From NCBI GenBank assembly GCA_963920665.1, contig OY987273.1:15688501-15752500 (forward strand): a stretch of DNA of 64,000 nt. Direction: 5' to 3'. Below, piece after piece: positions 1 through 11,974 of the stretch. Both the position numbers and the translations under genes were made by a program. This stretch comes from Straminergon stramineum (Eukaryota; Streptophyta; Bryopsida; Hypnales; Calliergonaceae). Position 1 is the stretch's first letter. Every line of letters starts with the position of its first letter. The notes beneath the pieces are model-generated. The model was given only the letters and a program-made list of their open reading frames with translations, was not told where the DNA came from and did not search any database.

Positions 1-750
1 TTTGTAGTGTAAGAAGGGGTGGTCCTCCTTGGAAAGTTTACTTCCTAAGACCGCATCTGTAAATAATTTGTAACTTAACAATTTACAACATCTAAGAAAG
101 ATGATTTCAAAGGTGTCCCACTTGTCCATTTTGAAATATCTTGTATCTTGTGGGTGACCAATTTTCAAGGATTGGCATGCGAAAAAAAGAAATGATAGAA
201 TTCAAACACCCTTGATGGTTTGAACAATGTCTTCATCAAAGACAACAATCTTTTGACTTGATGTGCATATGCTTCATTTATTGTTCATTTCAATGTGCTC
301 TGCAACATGAATGTTTGCATTTATGACCTCTTCCACCCCAAAAGGGTTTAGGGTTGTGTAAAAAAGTCGATTTCATGTTCAATGTAGAGCAAACTCCAAG
401 AAATTAGAAGAAGACTTTAGAAACTTCTAAAGTAACCTTTATAATATTATTATGCAATGGTAGAATGTAAGCATTTCAAGTTCTCCCTTTTTGTTTCAAT
501 AGAAGTCAATTATGTCACGTACTTTTGTATTTTTGATTCCCTTTTTCCCTTTTGGCCCATTCCTTTTTTTTTCTTTGAGAACAATGTAGACATATTTTTG
601 GAACCATAAAGAAACAACTCAAAATCTAATTCCACATTCTAGACCATATCATAGTGGTCTTATGATTTTATTTGAAAGCAAGCAAAATAGAAGTGGGAAG
701 TTGTAATGCCAATGTTTCTCCCCAATATCAAGGTTTCTTTTAGCTATTAT
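1..750. other. AT-rich stretch without recognisable gene
   Basis: I see no coding region, terminal repeat or RNA gene here. The composition is AT-rich with short T-runs, unlike the GC-rich block that follows. It probably belongs to the leader or flank of the kinase-like element gene downstream. Confidence 0.5.
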
Positions 751-1030
751 TTATGATGGTCCATCCTTTCTAGACTTGCGGTTGCCCAGGACTAGTTGCC
801 ACCCCAAAACCTGTGGTCGCCTAGATCCGCGAGCACCTTTGGATCCCGCAGTTGCACCCCTCCCATGGTCACCTCCATACCCGCGATTGCCCATTTCACA
901 AGTGCCAAACCCGCACACACCCCAGGGTGACCTCGGGTACTTAAGTGGTCGCCCAAACTCACGGTCGCCATTCTTGATCTTGCGCATTGGCTTTCATCCA
1001 CCTTGAAGTGGCTGAATGCATGCTCGTGGG
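751..1030. repeat. GC-rich repeat leader of the first kinase-like gene
   Basis: A roughly 270-bp island rich in GTCGCC, CCCGCA and CACCCC motifs stands out in AT-rich surroundings, about 90 bp before the ATG of the kinase-like gene. Its end, TCCACCTTGAAGTGGCT at about 996-1013, recurs almost unchanged at about 5150-5167, at the end of another GC-rich island that precedes a different gene. Small ORFs across it on both strands are composition artefacts. I interpret it as a promoter or 5'-leader repeat; this is inference. Confidence 0.6.
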
Positions 1031-1115
1031 CCAAGTTGACTTTAGAAGGGGAATTTTTTGCCCATTTTTCTTGCCAAGTTCAAGTCAAGAACGCCTCATT
1101 TTTTAAAAGAGGAAC

Positions 1116-3738
1116 ATGTCTACTTCAAAGGAAGGAAGTAGTACGGGTCGGATATCGGCTTGGGACAAGGACCTTCACAATCCTACAATGTTTCTTATAG
1201 ATATAACTACAAAGGAAGTAAGTAGGGGTGCACGACCATCTAAGACAAAGAAGTCTAAGACAACACACAATAAGGACCCTACCTATCCTCTAGCACGATA
1301 TACGACCTATGCACATGAGGCTTGTCTACAATGGTATGAGGAAAAAAATGTACAATATTTGGAGAGGAAATACTTGAGAAATAAAGAAGCAGGCATCCAA
1401 TCTTTGAAGGATGAGTTGGAGGACTTTATTACAAGGAAATGCAAGGAATCTTCGGACTATGTAGATGTGGATGAAGTGTATTTCAACCAATGGCAAACGT
1501 GGATTGGCAATTGCCTACAAACTAGTATATTCAACACCAAGAAGTTGATGCTTGAGTTGCGACCTATAGTGCCCTGATTTGGAGAAACGGATAGGGCCCA
1601 AGAGTTTCGTTAGAAGATGGATTGGTGGCAAATTGCAGCAAAAAGATTATCAAGGTCTGAAGCTAGGGATATGGGGTGGCAAACAAATGCATTAAAGGTT
1701 GCATTTATGAGAGATAGTGGTTCATATATCATGTGGGTCTACTTAGAGGCCAAGGTGGTCCCACTTACTAGATTTGACCGTCAAGGAGGATATGCAAAGG
1801 TGTGCAAGGTATACATTGAAGGGATGTCCACAATCCCAACACATGTACATTTTGCAGGGAAATTGTCAAAGCAAAGGAACAAATGCGATACGAGGGTGGA
1901 GCAATTAATGGATGTTAAGTCTCTATCTCCTTGGGGTGCCCAAAGTGCCTTAGTGAGCAAGGGGGACCTTGGAGGTGACTTCCCAAGCCTTGCAATATGC
2001 TAAGAAGGGAGAAATGAGAGACTCCCAAGCAAACAGGGCGTAATAGCGCCTTGGTTACAAATGGTATAGTGGCATGTCATACATTCTTGCAAAGCTCTTG
2101 AGAAGACGCTTCTAACCGTCCAAATAACACATGATTTTAACTAGTAGGCTAGAAGTTATGTCCGTACAAAGTTGGGAGTGTCCTGGTGATGTTGGGCCAC
2201 TTAAAGCCTAGGTGGGAGGGGTTCTTAAGGAATCACTCAACCAAGTATGGCATGTAGCGTATCATTGGAAAGATACAAAGACAAAAAACCCTATAATGCC
2301 AAGCATTATGAGGTTCTAAGCTATGAGCCAAAAGTTATGGCCAAGAGAAGGGCCGTGGTAAAGGCGTGACGCCACTAATAGTGAACCTGAATCTTTGGAG
2401 GGTCATAATTTTGTGAGAATTTGTCCAAATGGGACAAGTGAAAAGTCCATAGACATTTACTTGTCGCGTAGATATCCAAAATGGGCTCACATGTGGGATT
2501 TGAAGCCTTGACAACAAAGTTACGTTGTTTGGAAGTTAAGAAGTCTAGATGGAGTGTGAACTTGGGGATTTCGGTTGGAAATGGGTGGTCTTCCAAAACC
2601 CAAGGGGGTTTGGAAAGTCCCTTTGATCCACAAGGGGGGGTCTACCAAAGACTACAGAGAGTACTATAGGAAGGGTTGGTCTCCCTCCTCCCTCCTTCTT
2701 GGAGCCTTGGTGAGTCCCGGTGACTCACGGTTGATGATGTAACTTCACCACCAGCTTCAAAGCTCCTTGGGACACTTGTGTGTGTGTCTCGGGGAACTGG
2801 TTGGTTGGAGTCCCACTCTTTGCTAGGCCTTTGGTCATGTGTCCCGAGTGGTGAGTCTCGATCAGTGTTGGTGTGAGAGTAGCAAATGCACAACAGGCCT
2901 AGTATGAAGTGGGGTGACAACCAAGGGCGGTTAGGACCGTGGTGAATAGTGCCGCCATGAGACCTAGCATAGTAAGATGGAAGTTCCACCCTATGTCACC
3001 AAGTGCCACGAGTGGGGTACATGCTAGAAGTTCCAGGCACTAGGACTTAGCAATGGGAGTTGGAAATGGGAACTAATGTTGTGAGTGCGTGACATGTGCA
3101 GTGCTAGTTAGTTGGGCCTAAGTGATACTAGTATTGGAGTGCGGTGAGCCCTAAAAGCTGTGAAGGGCTCTTGAAGTCTAGTTGGAACTGTAAGGTGTTA
3201 CTAGGGCCGCGACAATGCACGGGTGTTGCACAATGACTTGTCACCTGTAAACATATTGTTGCATTATCCCCCCTTCTCAAACGAAGAGATTAAGATTGGG
3301 ATTTGTGATTGGGGAATTGCAAGTCGTATTCAAGAAGGAGCTCCCTCACATTTTGGATATGAAAAACAGGAAAAACTTGATAGTGAGAGGATGGGCCGTT
3401 GGTGGGCAGCTCCAGAGTTGTTCTATTTGTTTGGGCCAAAGGGTTCAGATACGAGTCTAGATATGATGAAAGTGACCTACAAATATTCAGTGAAGTCCGA
3501 CTCTTATTCGATTGGAAAGTTGACCCAATGTATGAACATAGAACACATGGTTGAATACAACAAGGACTTATTTAGAAATCATGAGTCATCAAGGTACTTT
3601 GCCATGAAGTTACGTGAACTAAGTGATCTTGATGTTAACAGAATACCAACATGTGCACAAGTGGTGGACCTCCTCATGGGTAAACCATGGTTCATGAAAC
3701 CACCCAAATTCGTCTTTCGGGACTCTATCCTCTCATAG
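1116..3738 (+). pseudogene. protein-kinase-like gene, copy 1, interrupted
   Basis: The frame opens at ATG 1116, stays in one frame through stops at 1575 (TGA) and 1611 (TAG), and runs to about 1905. It has a charged N-terminal region of about 160 residues, then a glycine-loop-like GGYAKV and a beta-3-like HFAGKL lysine. After roughly 1.3 kb of unrelated sequence the kinase resumes at about 3210 with the catalytic loop LHNDLSPVNILL, in which Asp is the presumed base and HND replaces HRD. CDWG replaces DFG and WWAAPELF is the APE region. The closest relative in the window is at 28.9-30.4 kb (shared HND-SP-N, CDWG, WW). The product would be a Ser/Thr-like kinase or pseudokinase of unknown substrate. 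It is broken here; the assignment as kinase-fold is good, the role unknown. Confidence 0.72.
1906..3209. other. Probable insertion inside kinase-like copy 1
   Basis: Compared with the second kinase-like copy, the part between the beta-3 lysine and the catalytic loop is missing and about 1.3 kb of non-coding, less AT-rich DNA takes its place. I found no convincing terminal repeats or target duplication, so the type of element, or of rearrangement, is unresolved. The edges are approximate. Confidence 0.45.
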
Positions 3739-4864
3739 GATTTGATGTAATATTTTTTTAGTGGGAATAGTAACGTTGGCCACCTTTTGTGCATCCCATT
3801 TTGGAAAAGCAACGCAAGTGTATAAACTATTTTTAATGTGAAGTGCATGTTTGGACCTGAAATATTGAGTATTGTACATATACATCACCTACTTGCATGC
3901 ATTTGGGTTTGAATATGAATTCTTTGTATGGTTCATTGTAGTTTGAGCATGAAATGAATGGGATTGATATGATTCATAAGTAAGATATAAATAAGCTATG
4001 GAGAACTCTAGTCCTTATTCAATCGATATGCCCAAATTAGATTGAGATAATCTGTTGACTATGCTTCTACCAGAAATATCTAAACACTACCGTTTGTATT
4101 TCATAGTGTGAGTACTAATTTTCCCGAAAAAGGCTTAAAGACACCCTAAATCCTAGGATTTGGCAGTATACAAACTTGAGAAGATGGGTTTAAAATGTTA
4201 AGAATTAAATGTTAGGAATTTTGACCATAAAGATTGGAAAATATTATCCTTGGACTTGATCGAAGTCATTGTTCTAGCCAAGCCAAAAAAAATGCACCTA
4301 GACTTAAAATCATGACATATGTTTTAATTTATTTTGGAAACGGTGTTGCTTCTTTAGACTCATTCATCAAGATAAATTAGCTACATACCTACAAAAATAT
4401 AGATAATTTGGAATTGTACAACATGTAGGAAAAAATAGTAGGTACTAAAAAGTACATAATGACTTAAAAAAAGAATTCTAAAAAATATACTTGTGGAATT
4501 GGAAAATGTCAATCCCAATGGCTATTTTGTTGAGATACAAAATGGACATCCCATGATTTAATTATTTTCTAAGAAGATAGAAAATTTAGAAAATCCCTAT
4601 TTGTTTGCAAACTAAAAGTCCACATAACTTTGATTTTATGAATGAATATAGAATACTTAAGAGCTTTCTACAGTAAATAGTGAAATTAGGTTGCCCACAC
4701 TATATAAATACTTAATATTAGATTACAAGAATGCTTTACTTTTGAATTAGGTGTTGTTGTAATTGGAACTCATGAACCTTCATGTGTACAAATGGAAATA
4801 TATGTAGAAATTTTTGTTCACTTTGATGGCTTCTAAAGTACCTTTTGGGGGTAAGGCAATCTAA
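3739..4864. other. AT-rich intergenic stretch
   Basis: This holds the 3' flank of the kinase-like gene and then strongly AT-rich sequence. I see no coding frame, terminal repeat or tandem repeat. Confidence 0.5.
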
Positions 4865-5190
4865 TTTCACTATTCGGTGAAGGTATGTGCCGTCGCGGTT
4901 GGGGGTTTGGGACCCGCAGTCGCCCTAGACCCACATGCGCTCCTCCAATTGGGGTTCCCCTCACCTGTGGTCGCCCTAGGCTTGCAGTCGCCATCACCTG
5001 CGATTGTTGGTGGTGGTCTTGGACCCGCGGTTTCCTTCATGACGTGCACGCGCCCCATCCAGAGTCGCACTCACCTTGAGGCAACTATGGGTACAAAATC
5101 AAATCCTAAACCTATAGTGTCCCGTCTTTCCCTTCTACGCCTGGTCTTTTATCCACCTTGAAGTGGCTAATTGCAAGCTCAGGAGGGGAG
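4865..5190. repeat. GC-rich repeat leader of the coiled-coil gene
   Basis: This GC-rich island repeats GGACCCGC, GTCGCCCTAG and GCAGTCGCC motifs and ends with ATCCACCTTGAAGTGGCTAA, nearly the same ending as the island at 751-1030. It lies about 230 bp upstream of ATG 5423. The shared ending before two unrelated genes suggests a common leader module. A promoter role is inference. Confidence 0.6.
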
Positions 5191-6307
5191 GTGGGTGTTG
5201 TGAGGAGGATATTCTATCTCTCCTCATGTCACTTTCATCTATGTGTTCCATTGATTGTAAATCATGCCGAATTGTTTGAAACTTGATTGTGATTGTAAAT
5301 GTTGATGTATATTTAAATGTGAATTACCATGAGGTAATAGATTTAAGTTTGTACAACAAGGTTTTAGGCTTGTTGTATTTGGCATAGTATCCGAGTACAA
5401 TTGATCTTATAGATTGAGCACTATGGAGAATGAGCCCCCACCATTGACGCTTGCCACAATCAAATGCCTTACAAAACAAGAGATGAAGCACATCCACGAC
5501 AAGGATCAAAAACAGTGCGATAAAATTCACAAGAAGGGTGTGCCTGGCCATTTTGATCCATCCAAAGATTAAGGCATTTAAAGGTTGGAGAAATGAACCT
5601 AAGCCTTGGAATTACAAAACAGTTTGCAAATACGTGGATTGGTGCCACATCAACAAGTTATTTCCCTTGTGTTAGTACAAAGAACATCTGAAGCAAAACA
5701 AAGTAAATCTTGCATACTCCAAAAACGAGGGCTTCATACTTAGATGTTGTGAGGTGTGGAAGCACTTGTATTTGGAGGACTCAACTGATCGAAACGAAAA
5801 TTTCTATTTCTTTCTTGTGAGAATGGTGTATGCTGAATATGTGTTGAAGAAGGAGGTGGATTGGTCAACATTGAAGGAGGTCCCTATTGTGATCATTTGA
5901 GAGACTGCAAAATTTTTACCACCAAATGAACTTGTGGATGTAAAGAAGATGTTATCCAAGGTGAAGCGTGGGAAGTCATTTGTTCGTGATGAAAGCATGG
6001 TTTGGTCATGGACTTCTAGCTCTGATCAACACACCCATGAATACGATGGATATTCTTTCCACAGCAATGATAAGGAGGTTGCCATACAAGAATCTAGATT
6101 GGCTATGGATGTGGGAGTCCACCAAAGTGGACAATCAACCCAAGAACCCATCATAGTACAAGACACGGATGAAGAAGGCATGGATGATGGGGTGGCTAGG
6201 AAAGTGGACCCCGTTTGGCAAGAGGGTGACGGGAGTGGCGGAGGAAGTGATTCAGAACATGAAGAGGCAATGTTGCTTGCCAAAATAGAAAGTGCAAAAT
6301 TAGCATT

Positions 6308-6312
6308 ACGTG
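6308..6312. repeat. 5-bp target duplication, left copy
   Basis: ACGTG directly precedes the TGT terminus of the LTR-like unit and is repeated directly after its ACA terminus at 9704-9708. Confidence 0.8.
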
Positions 6313-6574
6313 TGTGGCGACGTGAAACTGTCAATTTTTTTGGTTTACATAGTAAAACTAATTGGAAACTAAAGATAGGTATTCAGATTTAGCTAAGGAA
6401 CCATTTAGAGCTAGAATAAAGAAGGAAAATGAGATAGTGAAGGCATTTGCTCAATCCGATCCTGAGGAATGAATGGATAGGAGCGGATGTCTGACTGGAT
6501 AGGTGATGGACCGGATACCATATAGGAACCGGATCTGAAATAGGTCATGATGAGGTGGAAGGGAGTCCAACAAC

Positions 6575-6582
6575 TATATAAG
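6575..6582 (+). promoter_or_regulatory. TATA box of LTR-unit copy 1
   Basis: TATATAAG lies in a conserved context, about 260 bp upstream of the ORF start. The sister unit has TATAAAAG at the equivalent place (55,500-55,507), embedded in the same flanking words (GGGAGTCCAACAACTATA). Confidence 0.65.
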
Positions 6583-6833
6583 GGCTGGGTTGCCCAGATC
6601 AAACTCTTTTTCATTTTCATTTCCCAGCACTCTCTATGCTCTGAGTTTACAGTCTGCGCCTATCACTTAGCTTTCCGTGTCAATTTTTTGTGTCAGTGTT
6701 TGTTGCGAGAGTTGAAGTGTTTTGTATTATAGTTTGGATTGCCGATTGAGATCGGAGAGAGAAAGTGAGGAACGGGACGTGCAACTAGGAGAGAGTGAGG
6801 TAGAATCGGAAAGGGTTCCGAGAGTCCTCGTCT

Positions 6834-8528
6834 ATGTCCATGCTGCAACTTAGGAGAAGTAGAGGCGAACAGGCTAGTACGTCCTCAGTGGAGGTAAAGC
6901 TTCAGAAGGTAATTCCGGTCATTCCCTCCACTGAACCAACCAAGTCCCAACTCATGGAGGATTTAAGTTCCATGGGTTGCCTAGGGTTTGCAGAGAAACC
7001 CTGGGGCTTTTGGGAGGAGTCAATAGTGAGAAAACTCTTGGGCAAGCTGTCCAATGAGTTTGATAATACTCTGAGAGTGGTTCCGCATCTGTGGACGGAG
7101 GATGTTTGGAGAGCACTCTATAGTTTCTGGTCAAGAGGGCTAGGAATGGCGAGCCGGAAGGATGAGTTTGTCCGCGGGAAGTTCTAGGGTGTAGTCAACC
7201 CAAAGGACGAATATGCGGTAGAGGACTGCATTGATGAGCGACAATGCCGACTGTTGTAGTTCTTAGTTTTAGTCTTGCATCCGGAAAAGTTGACAAGGGT
7301 GACAATCTCCCTCACCAACACTATCTTCGTTGCTCTGAGAGGAGACCAGAGAGTTGATTGGGCCTTGATCATTTCCGATCTAGTCGCCTAGCTCGTAGGT
7401 AGAGTGAGAAAGAGTAGGGCCACTCCGATGTATCCCTACTATATCCATCTCTACCATTCCCACCAGCTCCTGAGTGCATTAGAGGAGAAGGTGTAGAAGG
7501 CTTAGGAAGTTCTCTTGAGATATGGAGAATCGGAAATGGATGATGAGATGGAATTCGGTTCCGAACCTAAGGAAAACAACAAGTTAGAGGAGGAGGAACC
7601 GGATATGCGGCTGATCAAGCGATAGAAGACGACCTCTCCCAATAAGCGGGGGACGCCACCCGCTTGTGACACCTCAGCTCCAGAAGAGAAATCGGAAGTT
7701 GAGAAGATCGTGTTGGAGGAATTGGATCCCAACAACCCATTCAACCCTCTCGTCAAGATCTTGTGCGACGTGAGAGCAGATTGGGAATTGAAGAGGAGGA
7801 TCCTACTTGCGATTGGAAAGTTGGTGGGAGTGGCACCAGATAGAGAGCTACCAAAGAATTTGAAGGTAGCCAGTTGCATTTCCGATCCGATTGAGTCCCG
7901 GAAACAGGAGGTGGAAATCCAGAGACTGTAGGAGGAATCGGATCGGACAAAGGCGGAACTCCTTGTCCTCAAGGACAACTTTGTAGCCGCTCGATCCATG
8001 GCGGAAGAGACTCAGAAGATGGTGGAGCGAGTGAAGGCCACATTCGGGGAAATCAGAATGGCTGCCGCCAAGGCGAAGTTGTTTGACGAGAAGGTACATA
8101 ATGAGAAGAAACCATCCGGGTCTTGAATGGTGAGGATTCTCACAGACTTTGCCGAGCAGGTAGAAGCGGCAATGAAGGAGGCATGGAAGGCAGCGGACCG
8201 GATGGAGGAGAGTACCTGGATAATGTTGGGAGCAACTTGTTCTCGCGGGATTCGACTCTCGGATATTTCTCTTCTGGATTCATTCCCGGACGTTACAGTA
8301 GGAGAGGGGAAGGATGTGACCCCCAAGTCCAAGAGATCGGAGGTTAGGGCGACTCAGGCCAATACACCAGGAACCGCCATCGACTTGGACTCAACCCCAG
8401 GATCCACAGAAGGCGAACAGGTTCCAAATCCTTAGGACGGGGAACAGAATCGAAACTTGAACGAGATTTTCGAGCAGATGGAGTCGGGAGCGGATAGTGC
8501 CACCATCGGATCTCAGGTGGGCACTTAG
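6834..8528 (+). pseudogene. LTR-unit ORF, copy 1 (gag-like or plant transposon protein)
   Basis: One decayed frame runs from ATG 6834 (or 6840) to TAG 8526-8528 and matches the copy at 55,782-57,457 along its whole length. The order is: a short basic N-terminus; a helical block around SLTNTIF...LVGRV-KSRATP...IHLYHSHQLL; an acidic segment; a basic patch (KTTSPNKRGTPP); a coiled coil (QEVEIQRL...EQVEAAMKEA); a Ser/Pro tail. The helical block resembles the 'putative plant transposon protein' domain found next to plant retroelements, a recollection of family style rather than a search result. Nine in-frame stops break it, eight of them TAG. It is a structural or accessory protein, with no catalytic motif seen. 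Confidence 0.6.
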
Positions 8529-10286
8529 CGTGTAAATAGTAGGTAGGTTAGGAATAGAAGCGGATCCTGTTCCGATCCAGTTAGGAGTAGGTAGGAAGCG
8601 AAAAGTCCAACCTAAGTCGCCATGGAACTTTTGCAAGCATTTTCACCCACTTGTACTTTTTGACTTGTATTTAAGTCAGGTCTGCGAAGGGTATTGAGAG
8701 TCTTCTTTTTGCAAATACCTTGTACCTTTGTATGCGCTCTTGTTTTATGTGTATCTCCCAAGCTTGGCAGGTTTGCATGATGTGGAGTTAGTAAGGTGTA
8801 GGGCAGATTTGTGACCTGATCTCTTCCTTTGGTGCGATAGTTTCCGATCTTTAGTGTATGAGCAGGTTTTAGAAGTGTTGGGAGTGGACTTCAGTGCCTC
8901 AATAGATCTAGAGTTGTGAGTTCCGGGTGAGATAGCCGCTATTAGGCTAGGCGGATAGGGAGGGTATCTTTAGTCGCACTAGAACTCCTGGATGGGAAAT
9001 CCGGTTCAGTGTTCGATCTTTTGAGAGGTCTCACCACCTTAGTTGGTAAATGGAATAATTCTAGTGAATATTGGAACAGATGAGTACACTTGTAACCACC
9101 TAGCTTCACATGGGCAGGATCTGGCATCAAGGTCGTTGTAGTAAGAACGAATCATACGGGGGATTTTTGTGTGACCTGCAAATCGGATTGCTATTTGGGC
9201 TGTTGTGAGGGATTAAACCGGATCTAGATTAGCTTAGGAGAAGAAGAGGTAGATCAAGTGGTCCTTCAGCCACTATTATCCGAGGAAGGAGTAGTGGGCC
9301 TACCACTCACAAAATCAAGTGGCGCCCCCTCTGATGATCCAACAAAGGCAAAATTAAATCGGAATAGGAAATAGGAGAAATACAGGCAACCCAGAACGGA
9401 TTTGTCTAGAGGAGTATTAGGACCGGAAGGGATAAAAGTCCTAGAATAGGGGTAATTGTGCAAACTGGGTAGTTCTAGGAATAGGACGGAAGTAATCCGG
9501 TCTAAGATCATCTGGTGGTTGGTTGTTTCCGGTTATAGATCTAGGACCGGAAAGGAAGATTTAGAGGATAGAAAGGCTTACTCGCTTAAGTAAAGTAAAT
9601 ACTTCATAGAATCTCGTGGGTTCGATCTTTAGAGTCACTTAGTTATGTTCTAGAGTGATTTTTGTGAGCATAATAGGGAATTTACTTGCTCTGTGTTGCG
9701 ACAACGTGCAAAGAATGAGCAATTGAAAAATTTGAAGGAGCAAGAAGTGAATCCCACTTCCGTAGAGGTGTTGAAGCAACAGTTGAAGGCCATAACAAAT
9801 GTCATCCAAGAGAATGACAAGGGCTTCCATTCCTTAAAAAGAAATCGCAATTTTTATTTGAAGGAAATGAAGAGCGAGAAGGTGCATAAAATGGACCATT
9901 ATTTGATATGGGAATCAAAACTTGAAACCCTTGTCCAAAAATGCTAGTAGGTAGACAATGAAAGGCGAAGCCTAGAACTTCAAATAATGGAGAAGAAGAA
10001 AGAATATTACAAGGCCGCCGTCCAACACATTCCAAAAGTAGAGTTTTTGGCTTCTTCCTTGGCATAGGGTAGTGTTGCTGGAGAATCAGCAACGCTTGAG
10101 AAGTTGGTGAAGTTCCATGAGCAAAGATTACCATTGATGGTATTGGAGTTAAAAGCTCTGAGGGTGGAAAGTCATTTTTATTTGGAGTGGTATAAGTAGA
10201 ATAGAGCTAGCATAGGAAAGTCTGATGCAGAATTACAACATATGGGTCTAGAGCCCATTTTGAAGGACTACCTCAACATAGAATAA

Positions 10287-11350
10287 AATACCTAGGATCA
10301 CAATGAGGAAAAATACTTTCACCACAATTATTTTGTATGTTGCATATCGTGGTTTTATAAAGAAATGCAATGTTTTGAGATAAAACAATGTATATGGTGT
10401 CTTGAAGGAGTGTGTGTACTAGAATAGTTAAATTGGTATGGGCACACTAGTGGCATGCATGGAAGGGAGAAAATGCCACACCATTATTGGATCTTACAAC
10501 TTTTCTATATGGATGAATATGTCTTTCTCATGTTTTGGGAGAAGGTGATGGTATGATGAATGGAATGGGATTCTTGCACATAATTACAATCGAATAGGAA
10601 CATGGGATTTATGGGAAGTTCTTGGTTCTTGACTGTAAAAGTCGATATAGTATTTTATGAGAATGTCCTCATGAAATCTACAATACAACTTGTATTTTTG
10701 ATTTTCATATGAGTAGTAGAGAACTAGAAACCGATTGTGCCCAAAATACCATATTAATTGAGGAAATTTATTGGGCTTATTTGTCTCGGGTGATTTGCTT
10801 CATTGTTCCTCCTTGTATATAGGATTTTTTAGAATTCTAGCTTTAGCGTAATTTGAAGAAAATTACAATGGATATTAAGGAATCAGGTAGGTTTTATATG
10901 TAAGTTGGCCTACTCATGTGTTTTATGAATTAAAATTTTGACCCCCAAGGACAGGGTGAACCATTTGAAGGTATGGTAATGTGAAGTGAACAAGTCAACA
11001 TACACGAAAAGGGGCATGTTGTACTTGAATGCCTTTTATTCCTACTTTGGCCAAGTATCTTGAAAGCTTAGAAGAAAAGCTTCCTATAATTAGAACCTCA
11101 TGATTTTAAAGAATATGAAAGGAAATATCCAATTGGACAATGATGCTTTACTCTAGTGAGTAGTGATCTAGTTTTCTTCTCAATGCAAGTGAAATTAATT
11201 TAGAAAGTTAAACTTAAGAAGCTTTGTTGATTTGATTCATACAATCAATTTTCAAAAGAATTGGAAAAGATCATTCTCAAAATGATTTCAGAAATTGGTA
11301 CTTTGGTAGAGAGGAAAAAAAGGTAGTATTAAATAAAAATCAATGCCATA
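10287..11350. other. AT-rich intergenic stretch
   Basis: This is non-coding AT-rich DNA downstream of the coiled-coil gene. No terminal repeat, tandem repeat or RNA gene is recognisable. Confidence 0.5.
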
Positions 11351-11356
11351 TAGACA

Positions 11357-11500
11357 GGGTTGACAAAAGTGAGTGTCCCAGGCAAAATCACTTCCAAAAA
11401 TTGGCCGTCCAACCTCCGCGGACGTTGCGTCCCTGATGGGTAAAAAACACCATCCGCAAATTTACCTTAGGTAAATGTGGTCGGGTGCTCGAGTGGACGG
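11357..11500. other. Candidate 3' terminal region of the hAT element
   Basis: CAGGGTTGACAAAAGTGAG at 11,357 begins with CAGGG, the usual start of plant hAT terminal inverted repeats, and lies downstream of the hAT transposase on minus. A GC-rich patch with CCGCGGACG follows, echoing the leader on the other side of the gene. I could not find the matching inverted end or an 8-bp duplication, so this is only a candidate. Confidence 0.3.
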
Positions 11501-11974
11501 CTAGTGGCTAGTTTTTTAATACAAAGCTTCAACTCCTTTAAGTAAACTTTGTTTCCTTGAATGCTTTTTACAATAACATATGGAGTTATGGACTATCCTT
11601 TGTAGTGTACTCAACCAAAGAAATTGTACACTATAATTGCAATTATGAATTATCAAGGGAAAAGATTACAAAAAAAATTCAAAATTCTCTTCACCTTGAA
11701 AATTACCAAATCTATGATTCTATGACAATCATGAAGTCAAAATTGTTGCATTCTATATGTATCTTGCAATGTATCATGCTTCATACAAAGAAAGAAGAAC
11801 ACAATCAATTTTGGGGGGACTTCTTCTTGGTTTTGCAATTCCAAAAAATGTAATCATATTTTCAATATCAATAAGCAAACTCCAACTGCAATGGAAGCTT
11901 CAAACAATCAATTGCCATTACATGCTCAATGTATCATAAGCACCTAAACACCTAAGCCTACATCTCTTGAATCT
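11500..11974. other. AT-rich 3' flank of the hAT transposase
   Basis: Two weak open frames at 11.56-11.94 kb have no recognisable domain and look like chance ORFs. Otherwise there is AT-rich, non-coding sequence. Confidence 0.4.

Larger units (their letters stand above)
6313..9703 (+). mobile_element. LTR-like unit, copy 1 (TSD ACGTG)
   Basis: The unit starts TGTGGCGACGTG, ends TTGCGACA and is flanked by a perfect 5-bp direct repeat ACGTG (6308-6312 and 9704-9708). The same termini and length recur at 55,238-58,632 with a different 5-bp duplication. TGT...ACA ends, 5-bp duplications and a TGTCACGAC-type start are LTR hallmarks. The 5' and 3' ends are not repeats of each other, so this looks like one very long (3.4 kb) LTR, i.e. 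a solo LTR. Unusually, it holds a TATA box and an ORF of about 560 codons. No reverse transcriptase, integrase or protease is present. Confidence 0.8.
5423..10286 (+). pseudogene. BED-like/coiled-coil gene, split by LTR-like unit
   Basis: From ATG 5423 several decayed frames can be followed. A segment at about 5605-5660 with GW-NEP-K-WN-K--CKYV matches the N-terminal region of the 26-kb gene (GWEEEPKKIWDCKTCKKYV), and a KKEVDWSTL-like segment at about 5850 matches the genes at 22.4 and 26.4 kb. Acidic, Gly/Ser-rich sequence follows to 6312. There the 3391-bp unit at 6313-9703 interrupts the frame. Dropping the unit and one copy of its target duplication ACGTG brings the frame back in phase at 9709. 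The remainder, to a stop at 10286, is a Lys/Glu-rich coiled coil with several stops. No enzymatic domain is visible. I read it as a decayed element-borne gene of unknown function. Confidence 0.55.

Noticed and set aside
6313..9703. Complete LTR retrotransposon with two LTRs
   Set aside because: The 5' and 3' parts of the unit are not direct repeats and no pol domains are present.
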